A model generated the notes under the pieces. That model did no database searches, was not told the origin of the DNA, and worked only from the letters and a program-made list of their open reading frames with translations. A stretch of 11,122 nt of DNA from an uncultured Litorilinea sp. (GTDB lineage Bacteria > Chloroflexota > Anaerolineae > Caldilineales > Caldilineaceae): positions 1 through 11,122 of the forward strand of contig CAMPHP010000043.1 of assembly GCA_946885925.1 (NCBI GenBank), given 5' to 3'. A program made the translations under genes and the position numbers. Shown here piece after piece: positions 1 to 6,221 of this stretch. The stretch's first letter is position 1; every line of letters begins with the position of its first letter.

Positions 1-1
1 A

Positions 2-955
2 CTCAAGGCACTCTTTTTTACGCAATCACGTGTCTATATTGTGGCTTCGTCTGGTTCGGCGCTGCATGAAGCATCGATTCGCAACACCGTACGCGGGCGT
101 GTGATTAACTTTGTCAATGGGGCCTTTAGCCAGCGTTGGCACGATGCGGCGAAAGGCTGTGACAAAGAGACAATTCGTGTCGATGTTGCATGGAATACAG
201 CCGTAAAACCTGCGATGGTCGCCGAAGCTTTGGAGAAGGCGTTAGCGGATGGCCCGGTGGATGCGATTACCGTGGTGCACAACGAGACGAGCACCGGTGT
301 TACCAGTCCGGTTGGCGAGATTGCAAAGATAGTGCGCGCGATGAGCCCAGAGACATTGGTCTTGGTTGATGCAGTATCCTCTTTTGCCGGAACAGAGATT
401 CCATTTGATGCATGGGATTTGGATCTGTGTCTCACATCGTCGCAAAAGGCTTTGGCGTTGCCACCGGGATTGGCTTTCTGTGCCGCCAATGACCGGGTAT
501 TAGAGCGAGCGCAACAGGTGAGCGGGCGAGGCTGGTATTACGACTTTTTGAACTTGGAGAAGTCTTTGAAGAAAAATACGACGCCTTCGACACCCGCGAT
601 TACGCTGATGCGCGCGTTGAGTGTGCAGCTTGACCATATCTTTGCCGAGGGGTTGCCGGTGCGCTTTGCCCGCCATCATCATCTTGCGCAACTCACACAA
701 AAATGGGCATTGGATCATGGATTTGAATTGGCGGCAGAGGAAGGCTATCGCTCGCCCACAGTGACAAACGTCACCAATAACTTGCAGATCAATGTGGAAG
801 CCTTGAATAGATATCTGGCGCAACAGGAGATGGAGATTTCCAATGGCTATGGTGTCTTTAAGGACAAGGCGTTCCGGCTGGCGCATATGGGTGAAGTCAC
901 CGAAGAAGATATGCGGCGGCTTTTTGGCGCGATGGACAAGTTTTTGGCCGCGTGA
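2..955 (+). CDS. Class V aminotransferase, serine/alanine-glyoxylate type (5' partial)
   Basis: PLP-dependent aminotransferase of fold type I, class V, probably cytoplasmic, transferring an amino group between serine or alanine and glyoxylate or pyruvate. The frame is open through the left edge of the window, so the N-terminus (roughly 60-80 residues) is missing and no start is assigned; the GTG at 41 is only the first possible start codon inside the window. Visible family features are HNETSTGV, the PLP-ring aspartate in LVDAVSSFAG (codon 368-370), and the Schiff-base lysine in TSSQKALALPPG (codon 446-448). The remainder looks complete to the C-terminus. The threonine aldolase follows 85 nt later on the same strand, which fits a glycine/serine/glyoxylate role. 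The exact substrate pair cannot be read from sequence; phosphoserine aminotransferase-like activity is an alternative. Confidence 0.85.
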   Translation, partial: LKALFFTQSRVYIVASSGSALHEASIRNTVRGRVINFVNGAFSQRWHDAAKGCDKETIRVDVAWNTAVKPAMVAEALEKALADGPVDAITVVHNETSTGVTSPVGEIAKIVRAMSPETLVLVDAVSSFAGTEIPFDAWDLDLCLTSSQKALALPPGLAFCAANDRVLERAQQVSGRGWYYDFLNLEKSLKKNTTPSTPAITLMRALSVQLDHIFAEGLPVRFARHHHLAQLTQKWALDHGFELAAEEGYRSPTVTNVTNNLQINVEALNRYLAQQEMEISNGYGVFKDKAFRLAHMGEVTEEDMRRLFGAMDKFLAA

Positions 956-1028
956 GCTTTGGGCCGCATGGCAGTGGTGTAAGTGATTCCGCAGTAGGCA
1001 GAGTTAAGCAATGGCGCGAATTTAACCT

Positions 1029-1034
1029 AGGGAG
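1029..1034 (+). promoter_or_regulatory. Ribosome binding site selecting the threonine aldolase start
   Basis: The motif AGGGAG touches the ATG at 1035 directly, which leaves no spacer, but lies 6 nt before the ATG at 1041. Normal Shine-Dalgarno spacing therefore favours 1041 as the initiation codon. Confidence 0.7.
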
Positions 1035-1040
1035 ATGCAG

Positions 1041-2132
1041 ATGAGTGATAGCAGCAAGCAAGTAATAGACCTGCGTAGCGATACCGTAACCAAGCCAACC
1101 GCTGCCATGCGCGCCGCAATGGACGCAGCAGAGGTGGGTGATGATGTTTATGGCGAAGATCCAACGGTCAACCAACTTGAGGCGATGGTGGCGGAGATGT
1201 TGGGGATGGAGGCTGCGGTCTTTGTCGCTAGTGGCACGATGGGCAACCTGATCTCGGTTCTAAGTCACTGTGGCCGTGGTGATGAGATGATTTTGGGAGA
1301 CCGCTCGCATATTTTTCGAGCCGAGCAGGGAGGTGCCGCCGCGCTGGGTGGCGTACATCCGCATACGGTGCGAAACCAGCCCGATGGTACGCTGGATTTG
1401 GAGGAAGTCGCCCAGGCGATTCGCGCCTATGACCCGCATAACCCCATCACGCGTTTGATTTGTCTGGAGAATACGCAGAATTTTTGTGGCGGTCGCGTGC
1501 TGTCACTAGAATATATGGATGCAGCGGGGCAACTTGCCCATGACCACGGTCTCAAACTGCATGTCGATGGGGCGCGGTTATGGAATGCAGCGGTGGCGCT
1601 CAATGTTTCACCTGCTCGTTTGGTGAAGGCTGCGGATAGTGTGAGTGTCTGTCTTAGCAAGGGACTGGGCGCGCCAGTGGGTTCGGTGGTAGCAGGTAGC
1701 GCTGACTTCATCGAGCGCGCGCGCCGCAACCGCAAGATAGTCGGTGGAGCTATGCGTCAAGCGGGCATCCTTGCCGCGGCGGGTATTGTCAGCGTAACTG
1801 AGATGGTCGAGCGGTTGAGCGATGACCATGCCAACGCCAAGACACTGGCAAAGGGATTGGCTGAATTGGATGGGATCGATCTCGATCCTGACACTGTAGA
1901 GACAAATATCGTCTTTTTCACGCTGACGCGGCCTGAGATGACAGGCGTGCAGATGGCACAGGCGCTGCGCGCTCAAGGTGTTTTGCTCAATGCTGCACCG
2001 GGCAAGCGTATGCGTGCGGTGCTCAATCACCACGTCGGCGCTGAAGATGTGCAAACCACGCTTGCTGCATTTAAGCAGGTCTTGAGCAATGGCGTGTCGG
2101 CAGACAATGACAAGGTTGTTGTCTACGGGTAA
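1041..2132 (+). CDS. ltaE: Low-specificity L-threonine aldolase
   Basis: PLP enzyme cleaving L-threonine or L-allo-threonine to glycine and acetaldehyde, in the cytoplasm. With the start at 1041 it is 363 residues, the usual family length or slightly longer. Family signatures run through the whole protein: LRSDTVTKPT at the N-terminus, GDDVYGEDP, the SGTMGN phosphate-contact region, LENTQN, HVDGARLWNA with the PLP-ring aspartate, and the PLP lysine in CLSKGLGAPVGS (Lys207). This is distinct from the beta-eliminating tyrosine phenol-lyase/tryptophanase relatives because the VGSV segment after the lysine is that of aldolases. It lies 85 nt after an aminotransferase on the same strand and is closed by a hairpin-plus-T-tract terminator. 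The aminotransferase and aldolase could form a glycine-glyoxylate-serine module. A start at 1035 (365 residues) is possible but badly spaced from the ribosome binding site. Confidence 0.93.
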   Translation: MSDSSKQVIDLRSDTVTKPTAAMRAAMDAAEVGDDVYGEDPTVNQLEAMVAEMLGMEAAVFVASGTMGNLISVLSHCGRGDEMILGDRSHIFRAEQGGAAALGGVHPHTVRNQPDGTLDLEEVAQAIRAYDPHNPITRLICLENTQNFCGGRVLSLEYMDAAGQLAHDHGLKLHVDGARLWNAAVALNVSPARLVKAADSVSVCLSKGLGAPVGSVVAGSADFIERARRNRKIVGGAMRQAGILAAAGIVSVTEMVERLSDDHANAKTLAKGLAELDGIDLDPDTVETNIVFFTLTRPEMTGVQMAQALRAQGVLLNAAPGKRMRAVLNHHVGAEDVQTTLAAFKQVLSNGVSADNDKVVVYG

Positions 2133-2165
2133 GTTGTAAATCGGTAAAAAAGAGGGTGATTTGGG

Positions 2166-2197
2166 AGCGGATCAAAGCTGATCCGCTTCTTGTTTTG
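2166..2197 (+). terminator. Intrinsic terminator after threonine aldolase
   Basis: A nine-pair perfect stem, AGCGGATCA (2166-2174) with TGATCCGCT (2179-2187) around a four-base AAGC loop, is followed directly by a T-rich run (TTCTTGTTTT). It sits 33 nt past the aldolase stop codon. On the minus strand the same stem has a T-run only about 12 nt later, so it is mainly a plus-strand terminator. Confidence 0.8.
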
Positions 2198-2207
2198 TAG
2201 ACCGAAT

Positions 2208-2248
2208 CTTCCTTGGTGCCGGGAACCCTCTGGGTGGCTCCAAGGAAG
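2208..2248. other. Long imperfect hairpin between convergent genes
   Basis: A perfect nine-base inverted repeat CTTCCTTGG (2208-2216) / CCAAGGAAG (2240-2248) is extended inwards by GCC/GGC and ACCC/GGGT around a TCT loop. It lies between the aldolase terminator and the 3' end of the minus-strand zinc-ribbon gene. It has no T-tract on either strand, so it may be a mRNA 3'-end stabiliser or a factor-dependent termination aid for the minus-strand operon rather than a classical terminator. Confidence 0.5.
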
Positions 2249-2264
2249 GTGTATCACCATCACG

Positions 2265-2918
2265 TTAGAGCCGTTGATCAAGTGCCTTTAGTGCGGCCTC
2301 TACTTCCGCAACGCGGCCAGCCTTGATGAGCGCCATGTAATGTTGTGCTTCTTCGGTAGTGGGTAGCCAACCGGTTAGCAGACGCGGCGTTGAGAGCCGC
2401 CAGGCGGTGATTATGTTGGCGGATTGGCGATGGGGATGGCGCAGGATCATGCGCGCTACATGCATCGCGTGTTCGTTGCCCGTGACGAATCCTTGCCGCT
2501 GCGCCAGGCTCTCAGCCCAGAGTGTGTTACCCCATGCCGTGGCACATTCCGTGCAGTCGGTTGGGCCGCCGCCTAGTTCGCTGCCACAAGTGGTACAAGT
2601 AACAAGTGTCATGGATATGTCTAGCACCGTCCACGGATGGCGTTCCACCTCGTCAAGAACGACTTGGGCTATCATGCACTCTTCGTCGGTACCTGGTTGC
2701 ACTTGCTCCTCAGCAAGGAACGCGTGCCAGTCGGCTAGCCAGAAGCGTTCTATGGTAAGGTAGCAGGAAGGACAGTGCGGATAGTTGGTCCCGCTCACGG
2801 CGGCGCATTGATTACAGGGGAATACGCCACTTGGGCGCGGAAGGCGGCGGAGTGCAACTAAAACAGTGCAGCTTGTTCGGCCAGCTTTGAGTGGTTCCTG
2901 GCAATGGGTATGTTCCAT
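2265..2918 (-). CDS. Unrecognised protein with two zinc-ribbon-like motifs
   Basis: A 217-residue protein that I cannot assign to a named family. Two cysteine clusters have exactly the same architecture, CX2C-X10-CX2C: Cys35/Cys38/Cys49/Cys52 (CNQC and CPSC) and Cys108/Cys111/Cys122/Cys125 (CTTC and CTEC). This strongly suggests two structural zinc ribbons, probably an ancient internal duplication separated by a Trp/Glu-rich segment. The C-terminal third is predicted helical by eye and His/Arg-rich (NEHAMHVARMILRHPHRQ). There is no signal peptide or membrane segment. The ATG lies 6 nt after the stop of the upstream phosphatase gene and has no strong Shine-Dalgarno, which suggests an operon with translational coupling. 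DNA, RNA or protein binding is possible; function is unknown. Confidence 0.8.
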   Translation of the reverse strand: MEHTHCQEPLKAGRTSCTVLVALRRLPRPSGVFPCNQCAAVSGTNYPHCPSCYLTIERFWLADWHAFLAEEQVQPGTDEECMIAQVVLDEVERHPWTVLDISMTLVTCTTCGSELGGGPTDCTECATAWGNTLWAESLAQRQGFVTGNEHAMHVARMILRHPHRQSANIITAWRLSTPRLLTGWLPTTEEAQHYMALIKAGRVAEVEAALKALDQRL

Positions 2919-2924
2919 AGCTTA

Positions 2925-3434
2925 TCACTTGCCGCGCAGCATCTTAGGCCGCAACAGGCAGTGTAGTGAGCCACAGCCCCAGCGGATTTGATTCCAGCCG
3001 AAGATTTCCAGGGTTAGATGGGCGAGGCCTCCGGTAGCCATGGTTAACGCCAGCCGGGTGGGGGTTCCTGCGGCTAGGCCGGAAACTAGTTCTTCCAGGC
3101 CGGGGTTGTGACCAACAAACAAGACATGTTCCATCTCGGCTGGCACTTGGGCGAGCACGGCAAGGAGTGTTTCAGCGTTAGCTTCATAAACCGCATCTTG
3201 CCAGACGACGCCACGCTTGAACTTGAGGGCATTGACCACAGGCACGACTGTTTCGCGCGTGCGCTGAGAGGGTGAACTGACGATCCAGTCAACCGAGGGT
3301 TCGATCTCAGCAATAATCTCGCCTATATAGTGAGCGTCTTTGTGGCCGCGACTGGTCAAAGGACGTTCAAAATCGGTTGCGAAATCTTCTGGATGTTCGG
3401 CTTTGGCATGGCGTAGTACGGAGAGATATTTCAT
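2925..3434 (-). CDS. sixA: SixA-type phosphohistidine phosphatase
   Basis: Histidine phosphatase (phosphoglycerate-mutase-like) superfamily, SixA branch, 169 residues, close to the usual SixA length. The phosphorylated histidine lies in LRHAKAEH (Arg8, His9; the RHxK form typical of SixA). The conserved RPLTSRG follows at 24-30, then SSPSQRTRET (Arg58) and the second catalytic histidine in VGHNPGLEEL (His109). The C-terminal GSLHCLLRPKML matches the family ending. The start MKYLSVLRHAK is chosen because the fold begins there; an upstream in-frame ATG at 3488 would add 18 residues before the first beta-strand and lies before the predicted transcription start. Family members dephosphorylate phosphohistidine on signalling or PTS proteins; the target here is unknown. 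It is the first gene of a two-gene unit with the zinc-ribbon protein. Confidence 0.85.
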   Translation of the reverse strand: MKYLSVLRHAKAEHPEDFATDFERPLTSRGHKDAHYIGEIIAEIEPSVDWIVSSPSQRTRETVVPVVNALKFKRGVVWQDAVYEANAETLLAVLAQVPAEMEHVLFVGHNPGLEELVSGLAAGTPTRLALTMATGGLAHLTLEIFGWNQIRWGCGSLHCLLRPKMLRGK

Positions 3435-3490
3435 GGTTAACATCTCTAGAACGATTGCAGGCGTAAGTTGATTGCGTGTTCCTGTCACGG

Positions 3491-3520
3491 ATTATAGGCG
3501 TAGGTATAGGTGCGCGGCAA
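3491..3520 (-). promoter_or_regulatory. Sigma70-like promoter for the sixA operon
   Basis: Read on the minus strand, TTGCCG (3520-3515) and a perfect TATAAT (3496-3491) are separated by 18 bp. The implied transcription start is near 3484, leaving about a 50-nt leader before the ATG at 3434. This supports the shorter phosphatase start. Confidence 0.6.
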
Positions 3521-3535
3521 ATGCTTTTTTGGGGC

Positions 3536-3564
3536 TTGCGCGGTCATGCAGGGTAGTGTACTAT
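3536..3564 (+). promoter_or_regulatory. Weak candidate promoter upstream of the glmS ribozyme
   Basis: TTGCGC (3536-3541) and TACTAT (3559-3564) are 17 bp apart. Each matches the consensus only partly. An alternative is TTGACG (3600-3605) with TAAGGA (3623-3628), also 17 bp apart. Either would start transcription 5' of the ribozyme cleavage site. Neither is strong. Confidence 0.2.
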
Positions 3565-3660
3565 AGTTGTGAAGTTGTCCGTATTATCCTGCAAGATTTT
3601 TGACGTGTTGCAATCAACAAGGTAAGGAGCAAACAATTATCGGCAGATAAACGAACGGGG

Positions 3661-3980
3661 AAGAGAGCGCATGGCCCACAGCATAGTAGCGCATTCTTAG
3701 CTGCGCGACACGTAGGATGCACCTTGGTGGTGCTGCTGTGGGTGACGAGGAGGGGGTTCCTGGCAGCGATGTCAGGCTAACCGCGATGGGGTTGGCGTGT
3801 TATAAACGCACATCCAGCTAGCATTGCGGGAAAATCGAAGGATCAGCGGATGCCCCTGGGTCGTTCCACCGGCCCAAATCAGAGTCACCAACCTCTGAAA
3901 GAATCTTTCCCCACCCAACAAAAGCGGACGTGTAATACCGGCTGGTAACATCCGGCGCAATCACGGCACGCAGTGGATGA
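3661..3980 (+). ncRNA. glmS glucosamine-6-phosphate-activated ribozyme (riboswitch), expanded form
   Basis: A self-cleaving RNA that uses glucosamine-6-phosphate as coenzyme and down-regulates the glmS mRNA downstream. Seen by hand comparison with the Bacillus and Thermoanaerobacter forms: cleavage site A3666/G3667 in AGCGCATGG; P1 stem CCCACAGCA (3675-3683) with TGCTGTGGG (3734-3742); the conserved TGACGAGG (3743-3750) right after P1; P2 AGGGG (3751-3755) with CCCCT (3853-3857); ATCGAA (3834-3839) and TCAGCGGATGCC (3843-3854); P3 GGGTC/GGCCC (3858-3862/3871-3875) with loop TCCAC (3865-3869) able to pair with GTGGA (3973-3977) as the P3.1 pseudoknot. P4 is tentatively CGTG/CACG (3929-3932/3962-3965). 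Unusual: about 75 nt inserted between P2 and ATCGAA, a long P1, extra hairpins between P3 and P4, and altered P2.2. The adjacency to glmS on the same strand is strong support. The 3' boundary is approximate. Confidence 0.87.
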
Positions 3981-4106
3981 TCACCGCATTAGCACATAAG
4001 AGAATAACGGGTCTTGATACCGCGCGCTTTGCTGCTCCTGTGCAGCATGTCTATGGAGCATGCCTAGGGCGACGTGGGGTTGTGACATACCATCGTGGCA
4101 TCCTGT

Positions 4107-4136
4107 GTCTAAATTTAGCGGGTCTGAATTTAGCGA
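4107..4136 (+). repeat. Two tandem copies of a 15-nt AT-rich unit
   Basis: GTCTAAATTTAGCGG (4107-4121) is followed immediately by GTCTGAATTTAGCGA (4122-4136), identical at 13 of 15 positions. The inner CTAAATTTAG of the first copy is a perfect palindrome. It might be a pair of protein-binding sites or simply a local duplication. Confidence 0.7.
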
Positions 4137-4234
4137 ACAAGATGTGATGCAATTGGTTGCTATGCGGCATGGCCGGCGCATGGACGCGCTGGCCCCTCCC
4201 AACTTACCTACAATCAGATTGTGTATTATCCGCC

Positions 4235-4259
4235 TACCGGAGCGAGATCCGGTAAGGAG
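4235..4259 (+). promoter_or_regulatory. glmS Shine-Dalgarno with an abutting hairpin
   Basis: AAGGAG (4254-4259) lies 6 nt before the glmS ATG at 4266 and fixes that start. Immediately 5', TACCGG (4235-4240) pairs perfectly with CCGGTA (4249-4254) around an 8-nt loop, so the last base pair uses the first A of the ribosome binding site. The stem could tune translation initiation; that role is an inference. Confidence 0.6.
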
Positions 4260-4265
4260 TCGATT

Positions 4266-6203
4266 ATGTGTGGCATCGTTGGCTATGTAGGTCCGCGGGC
4301 GGCAGCGCCGTTGGTGTTGCAAGGACTACGTCAACTGGAGTATCGCGGCTATGATTCGGCAGGGATGGCGGTTATGGATGGAGAGGCTGCAATCCAAGTG
4401 CGTCGAGCGGCGGGCAAACTGAGTAATCTGGCCGATCTCCTGACGGCAGCTCCGGTAGAGGGAGCGGTGGGGGTTGGTCATACGCGCTGGGCTACACATG
4501 GCGCGCCTGTTGAGCGCAATGCACACCCACACACTAGCCCCGATGGGCGGCTTGTGGTGGTGCAAAACGGCATTGTAGAAAACTTTGTGCTCCTGCGCGA
4601 GCGGCTGCAAGGGCTTGGTTATACATTCAATAGCGATACTGATACGGAGATCATTGTCCATCTCATTCACCATTACTATACCAATGGGTCTGCCGCTGGT
4701 CACAATAACGGAGATAGTCACAATAACGGAGATGGTCACAGTAATGGCGATGGGGAGACCAAAAAGCAGCCGGGCGAGCTGATGGATGCGATTCGTAAGA
4801 CCTTGCGTGATCTGCAAGGGCCAAGCGCGATTGTGGTGGTGAGCCAAGACCATCCCGACCAGTTGGTGGCTGCACGATTGGGTAATGCAGGGGGCGTGGC
4901 AGTGGGATTGGGGGAAGGTGAGAATTTTGTGGCAAGCGATATTCCTGCGATCCTGGCCCATACGCGCCGTATGGTCTTCTTGGATAATGGGCAGTTGGCA
5001 ATGATTAGGCGCGATGGAGTGGAATTTTCCAATCTGGCGGGGCAGCCAGTAGCCAAAGAGACCACGACAATCGACTGGCACCCGATGGCCGCCGAGAAGG
5101 GGAACTATCGCCACTTTATGCAAAAGGAGATCTTCGAGCAAGGGCGCAGCCTGACCGATACCTTGCGCAATCGTTTTGACATTGAGAATAATCTAGTCAT
5201 GTTGGAGACGCTTCATCTGAGTGCGGAGGCAGCACAACGGCTCGACAAGATTACGATTGTGGCATGCGGGACGAGTTACTATGCCGGGTTGATCGGCAAA
5301 TATTATCTGGAGCGGCTGGCGCGCATATCTGTCGAGGTGGATTATGCCAGCGAGTTCCGTTACAGGCAGCCCGTTGTGCGCCCTACGCATATGGTGCTTG
5401 CGATTACGCAAAGTGGTGAGACGGTGGATACGCTGGCTGCGATTGAAGAAGGGCAGGCGCATGGTGCGTTTACAGCAGCGATTGTCAACGTAGTGGGGAG
5501 CCAAGCGGCGCGTGTTTGTGATGGCGTAGTTTATATGCAAGCGGGGCCGGAGATCGGCGTTGCTAGCACGAAGGCATTTACGGCATCTGTAACCGATTTG
5601 CTGTTGCTGGCGCTTTACATCGGGCAGTTGCGGGGCACGGTGACAGAGAAGGAGCGCGCTGAACTAATTCAGGCGTTGTTGACACTGCCAGGGCTGGCAG
5701 GACAACTTTTGGAAGATGCGGCGCAGGGTGATTTCTATAGCCAGCTGGCCGAAGAGTTTCACCGTTACCAGCACTTCTTATATATAGGACGCGGCATGCA
5801 ATATCCGGTGGCACGCGAGGGGGCGTTGAAACTCAAGGAGATTAGCTACATCCATGCGGAGGGATACCCGGCTGGTGAGATGAAGCATGGGCCGATTGCA
5901 TTGATTGATGCCAATATGCCAACGGTGGCGATTGCTCCGCAGGATAGTGTCTATGACAAGATGATTAGCCAAGTTGAGCAGGTCAAGGCGCGGCATGGCG
6001 TGGTGCTGGCAGTGGCGCATGGGGATGACGAGTATATTCGTTCCAAGGTGGATTATGTGCTGCCGATTCCACGCAGCCACGAACTGCTGTTGCCAATCCT
6101 GTCGGTGATCCCGCTGCAAGTCTTTGCCTATGAAACTGCGGTGCGCCGAGGTGCGGATGTGGATCAGCCGCGCAACCTCGCCAAGAGCGTTACGGTGGAG
6201 TAG
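4266..6203 (+). CDS. glmS: Glutamine-fructose-6-phosphate aminotransferase (isomerizing)
   Basis: Cytoplasmic enzyme making glucosamine-6-phosphate from fructose-6-phosphate and glutamine, the entry step to UDP-GlcNAc for peptidoglycan and other glycans. 645 residues, longer than the usual about 610. MCGIVGYVG places the nucleophile at Cys2, exposed after Met removal. The N-terminal glutaminase domain shows LEYRGYDSAG, HTRWATHG and SDTDTE. The two SIS domains contain CGTSYYAG (from Cys334), ITQSGET (380-386), ASTKAF (433-438, with Lys436) and GALKLKEISYIHAEG. The C-terminus LAKSVTVE is the canonical family ending. Odd: residues 145-162 are three HNNGD-type repeats in the loop after TEIIVHLIHHYY. 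The start is set by the AAGGAG; an in-frame ATG at 4221 is rejected because Cys2 would be buried. The upstream ribozyme implies feedback by its product. Confidence 0.97.
   Translation: MCGIVGYVGPRAAAPLVLQGLRQLEYRGYDSAGMAVMDGEAAIQVRRAAGKLSNLADLLTAAPVEGAVGVGHTRWATHGAPVERNAHPHTSPDGRLVVVQNGIVENFVLLRERLQGLGYTFNSDTDTEIIVHLIHHYYTNGSAAGHNNGDSHNNGDGHSNGDGETKKQPGELMDAIRKTLRDLQGPSAIVVVSQDHPDQLVAARLGNAGGVAVGLGEGENFVASDIPAILAHTRRMVFLDNGQLAMIRRDGVEFSNLAGQPVAKETTTIDWHPMAAEKGNYRHFMQKEIFEQGRSLTDTLRNRFDIENNLVMLETLHLSAEAAQRLDKITIVACGTSYYAGLIGKYYLERLARISVEVDYASEFRYRQPVVRPTHMVLAITQSGETVDTLAAIEEGQAHGAFTAAIVNVVGSQAARVCDGVVYMQAGPEIGVASTKAFTASVTDLLLLALYIGQLRGTVTEKERAELIQALLTLPGLAGQLLEDAAQGDFYSQLAEEFHRYQHFLYIGRGMQYPVAREGALKLKEISYIHAEGYPAGEMKHGPIALIDANMPTVAIAPQDSVYDKMISQVEQVKARHGVVLAVAHGDDEYIRSKVDYVLPIPRSHELLLPILSVIPLQVFAYETAVRRGADVDQPRNLAKSVTVE
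4698..4751 (+). repeat. Three 18-bp tandem repeats inside glmS
   Basis: GGTCACAATAACGGAGAT (4698-4715), an AGTCAC copy differing by one base (4716-4733), and a more diverged GGTCACAGTAATGGCGAT (4734-4751). They encode GHNNGD-SHNNGD-GHSNGD. The first two units differ at one base only, pointing to recent slippage. The unit length is a multiple of three, so copy-number change keeps the frame. Confidence 0.95.
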
Positions 6204-6221
6204 GGTCTCTGTCGCGGCACA

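Larger units (their letters stand above)
3981..4265 (+). other. Long glmS leader between ribozyme and start codon
   Basis: This is about 285 nt with no convincing gene. It holds two adjacent small stems (TGCTGC/GCAGCA at 4030-4047 and GCATG/CATGC at 4045-4063, mutually exclusive), a tandem 15-nt repeat (4107-4136), an inverted repeat CAATC-A-GATTG (4211-4221) and a hairpin touching the Shine-Dalgarno (4235-4254). No hairpin here has a T-tract, so I see no terminator. A TATTAT at 4224-4229 resembles a -10 box but has no matching -35. The region is transcribed with glmS if the ribozyme call is right. Confidence 0.5.

Noticed and set aside
1608..2054. Minus-strand open frame of 148 codons
   Set aside because: Antisense to the threonine aldolase; no coding character.
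3772..3960. Minus-strand open frame of 62 codons
   Set aside because: It overlaps the conserved core of the ribozyme and has no recognisable protein character or ribosome binding site.
3601..4060. tmRNA, RNase P RNA or a group II intron in the long intergenic region
   Set aside because: None of their signature blocks (such as a tRNA-like end or GAGGAAAGTCC) is present, while the glmS ribozyme blocks are present in order.
3981..4322. Open frames in the glmS leader (minus 3981-4322, plus 4060-4290)
   Set aside because: Both overlap the glmS start region, lack good ribosome binding sites and have translations without domain character; they look like chance frames.
4698..4751. Short repeat cluster as a CRISPR array
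   Set aside because: The units are directly tandem without spacers, in frame and within glmS.
4326..5141. Long open frame (271 codons) on the minus strand opposite glmS
   Set aside because: It lies fully inside glmS, whose protein is unmistakable; the antisense translation shows no family features and contains low-complexity Ile/Val/Thr from the 18-bp repeats.
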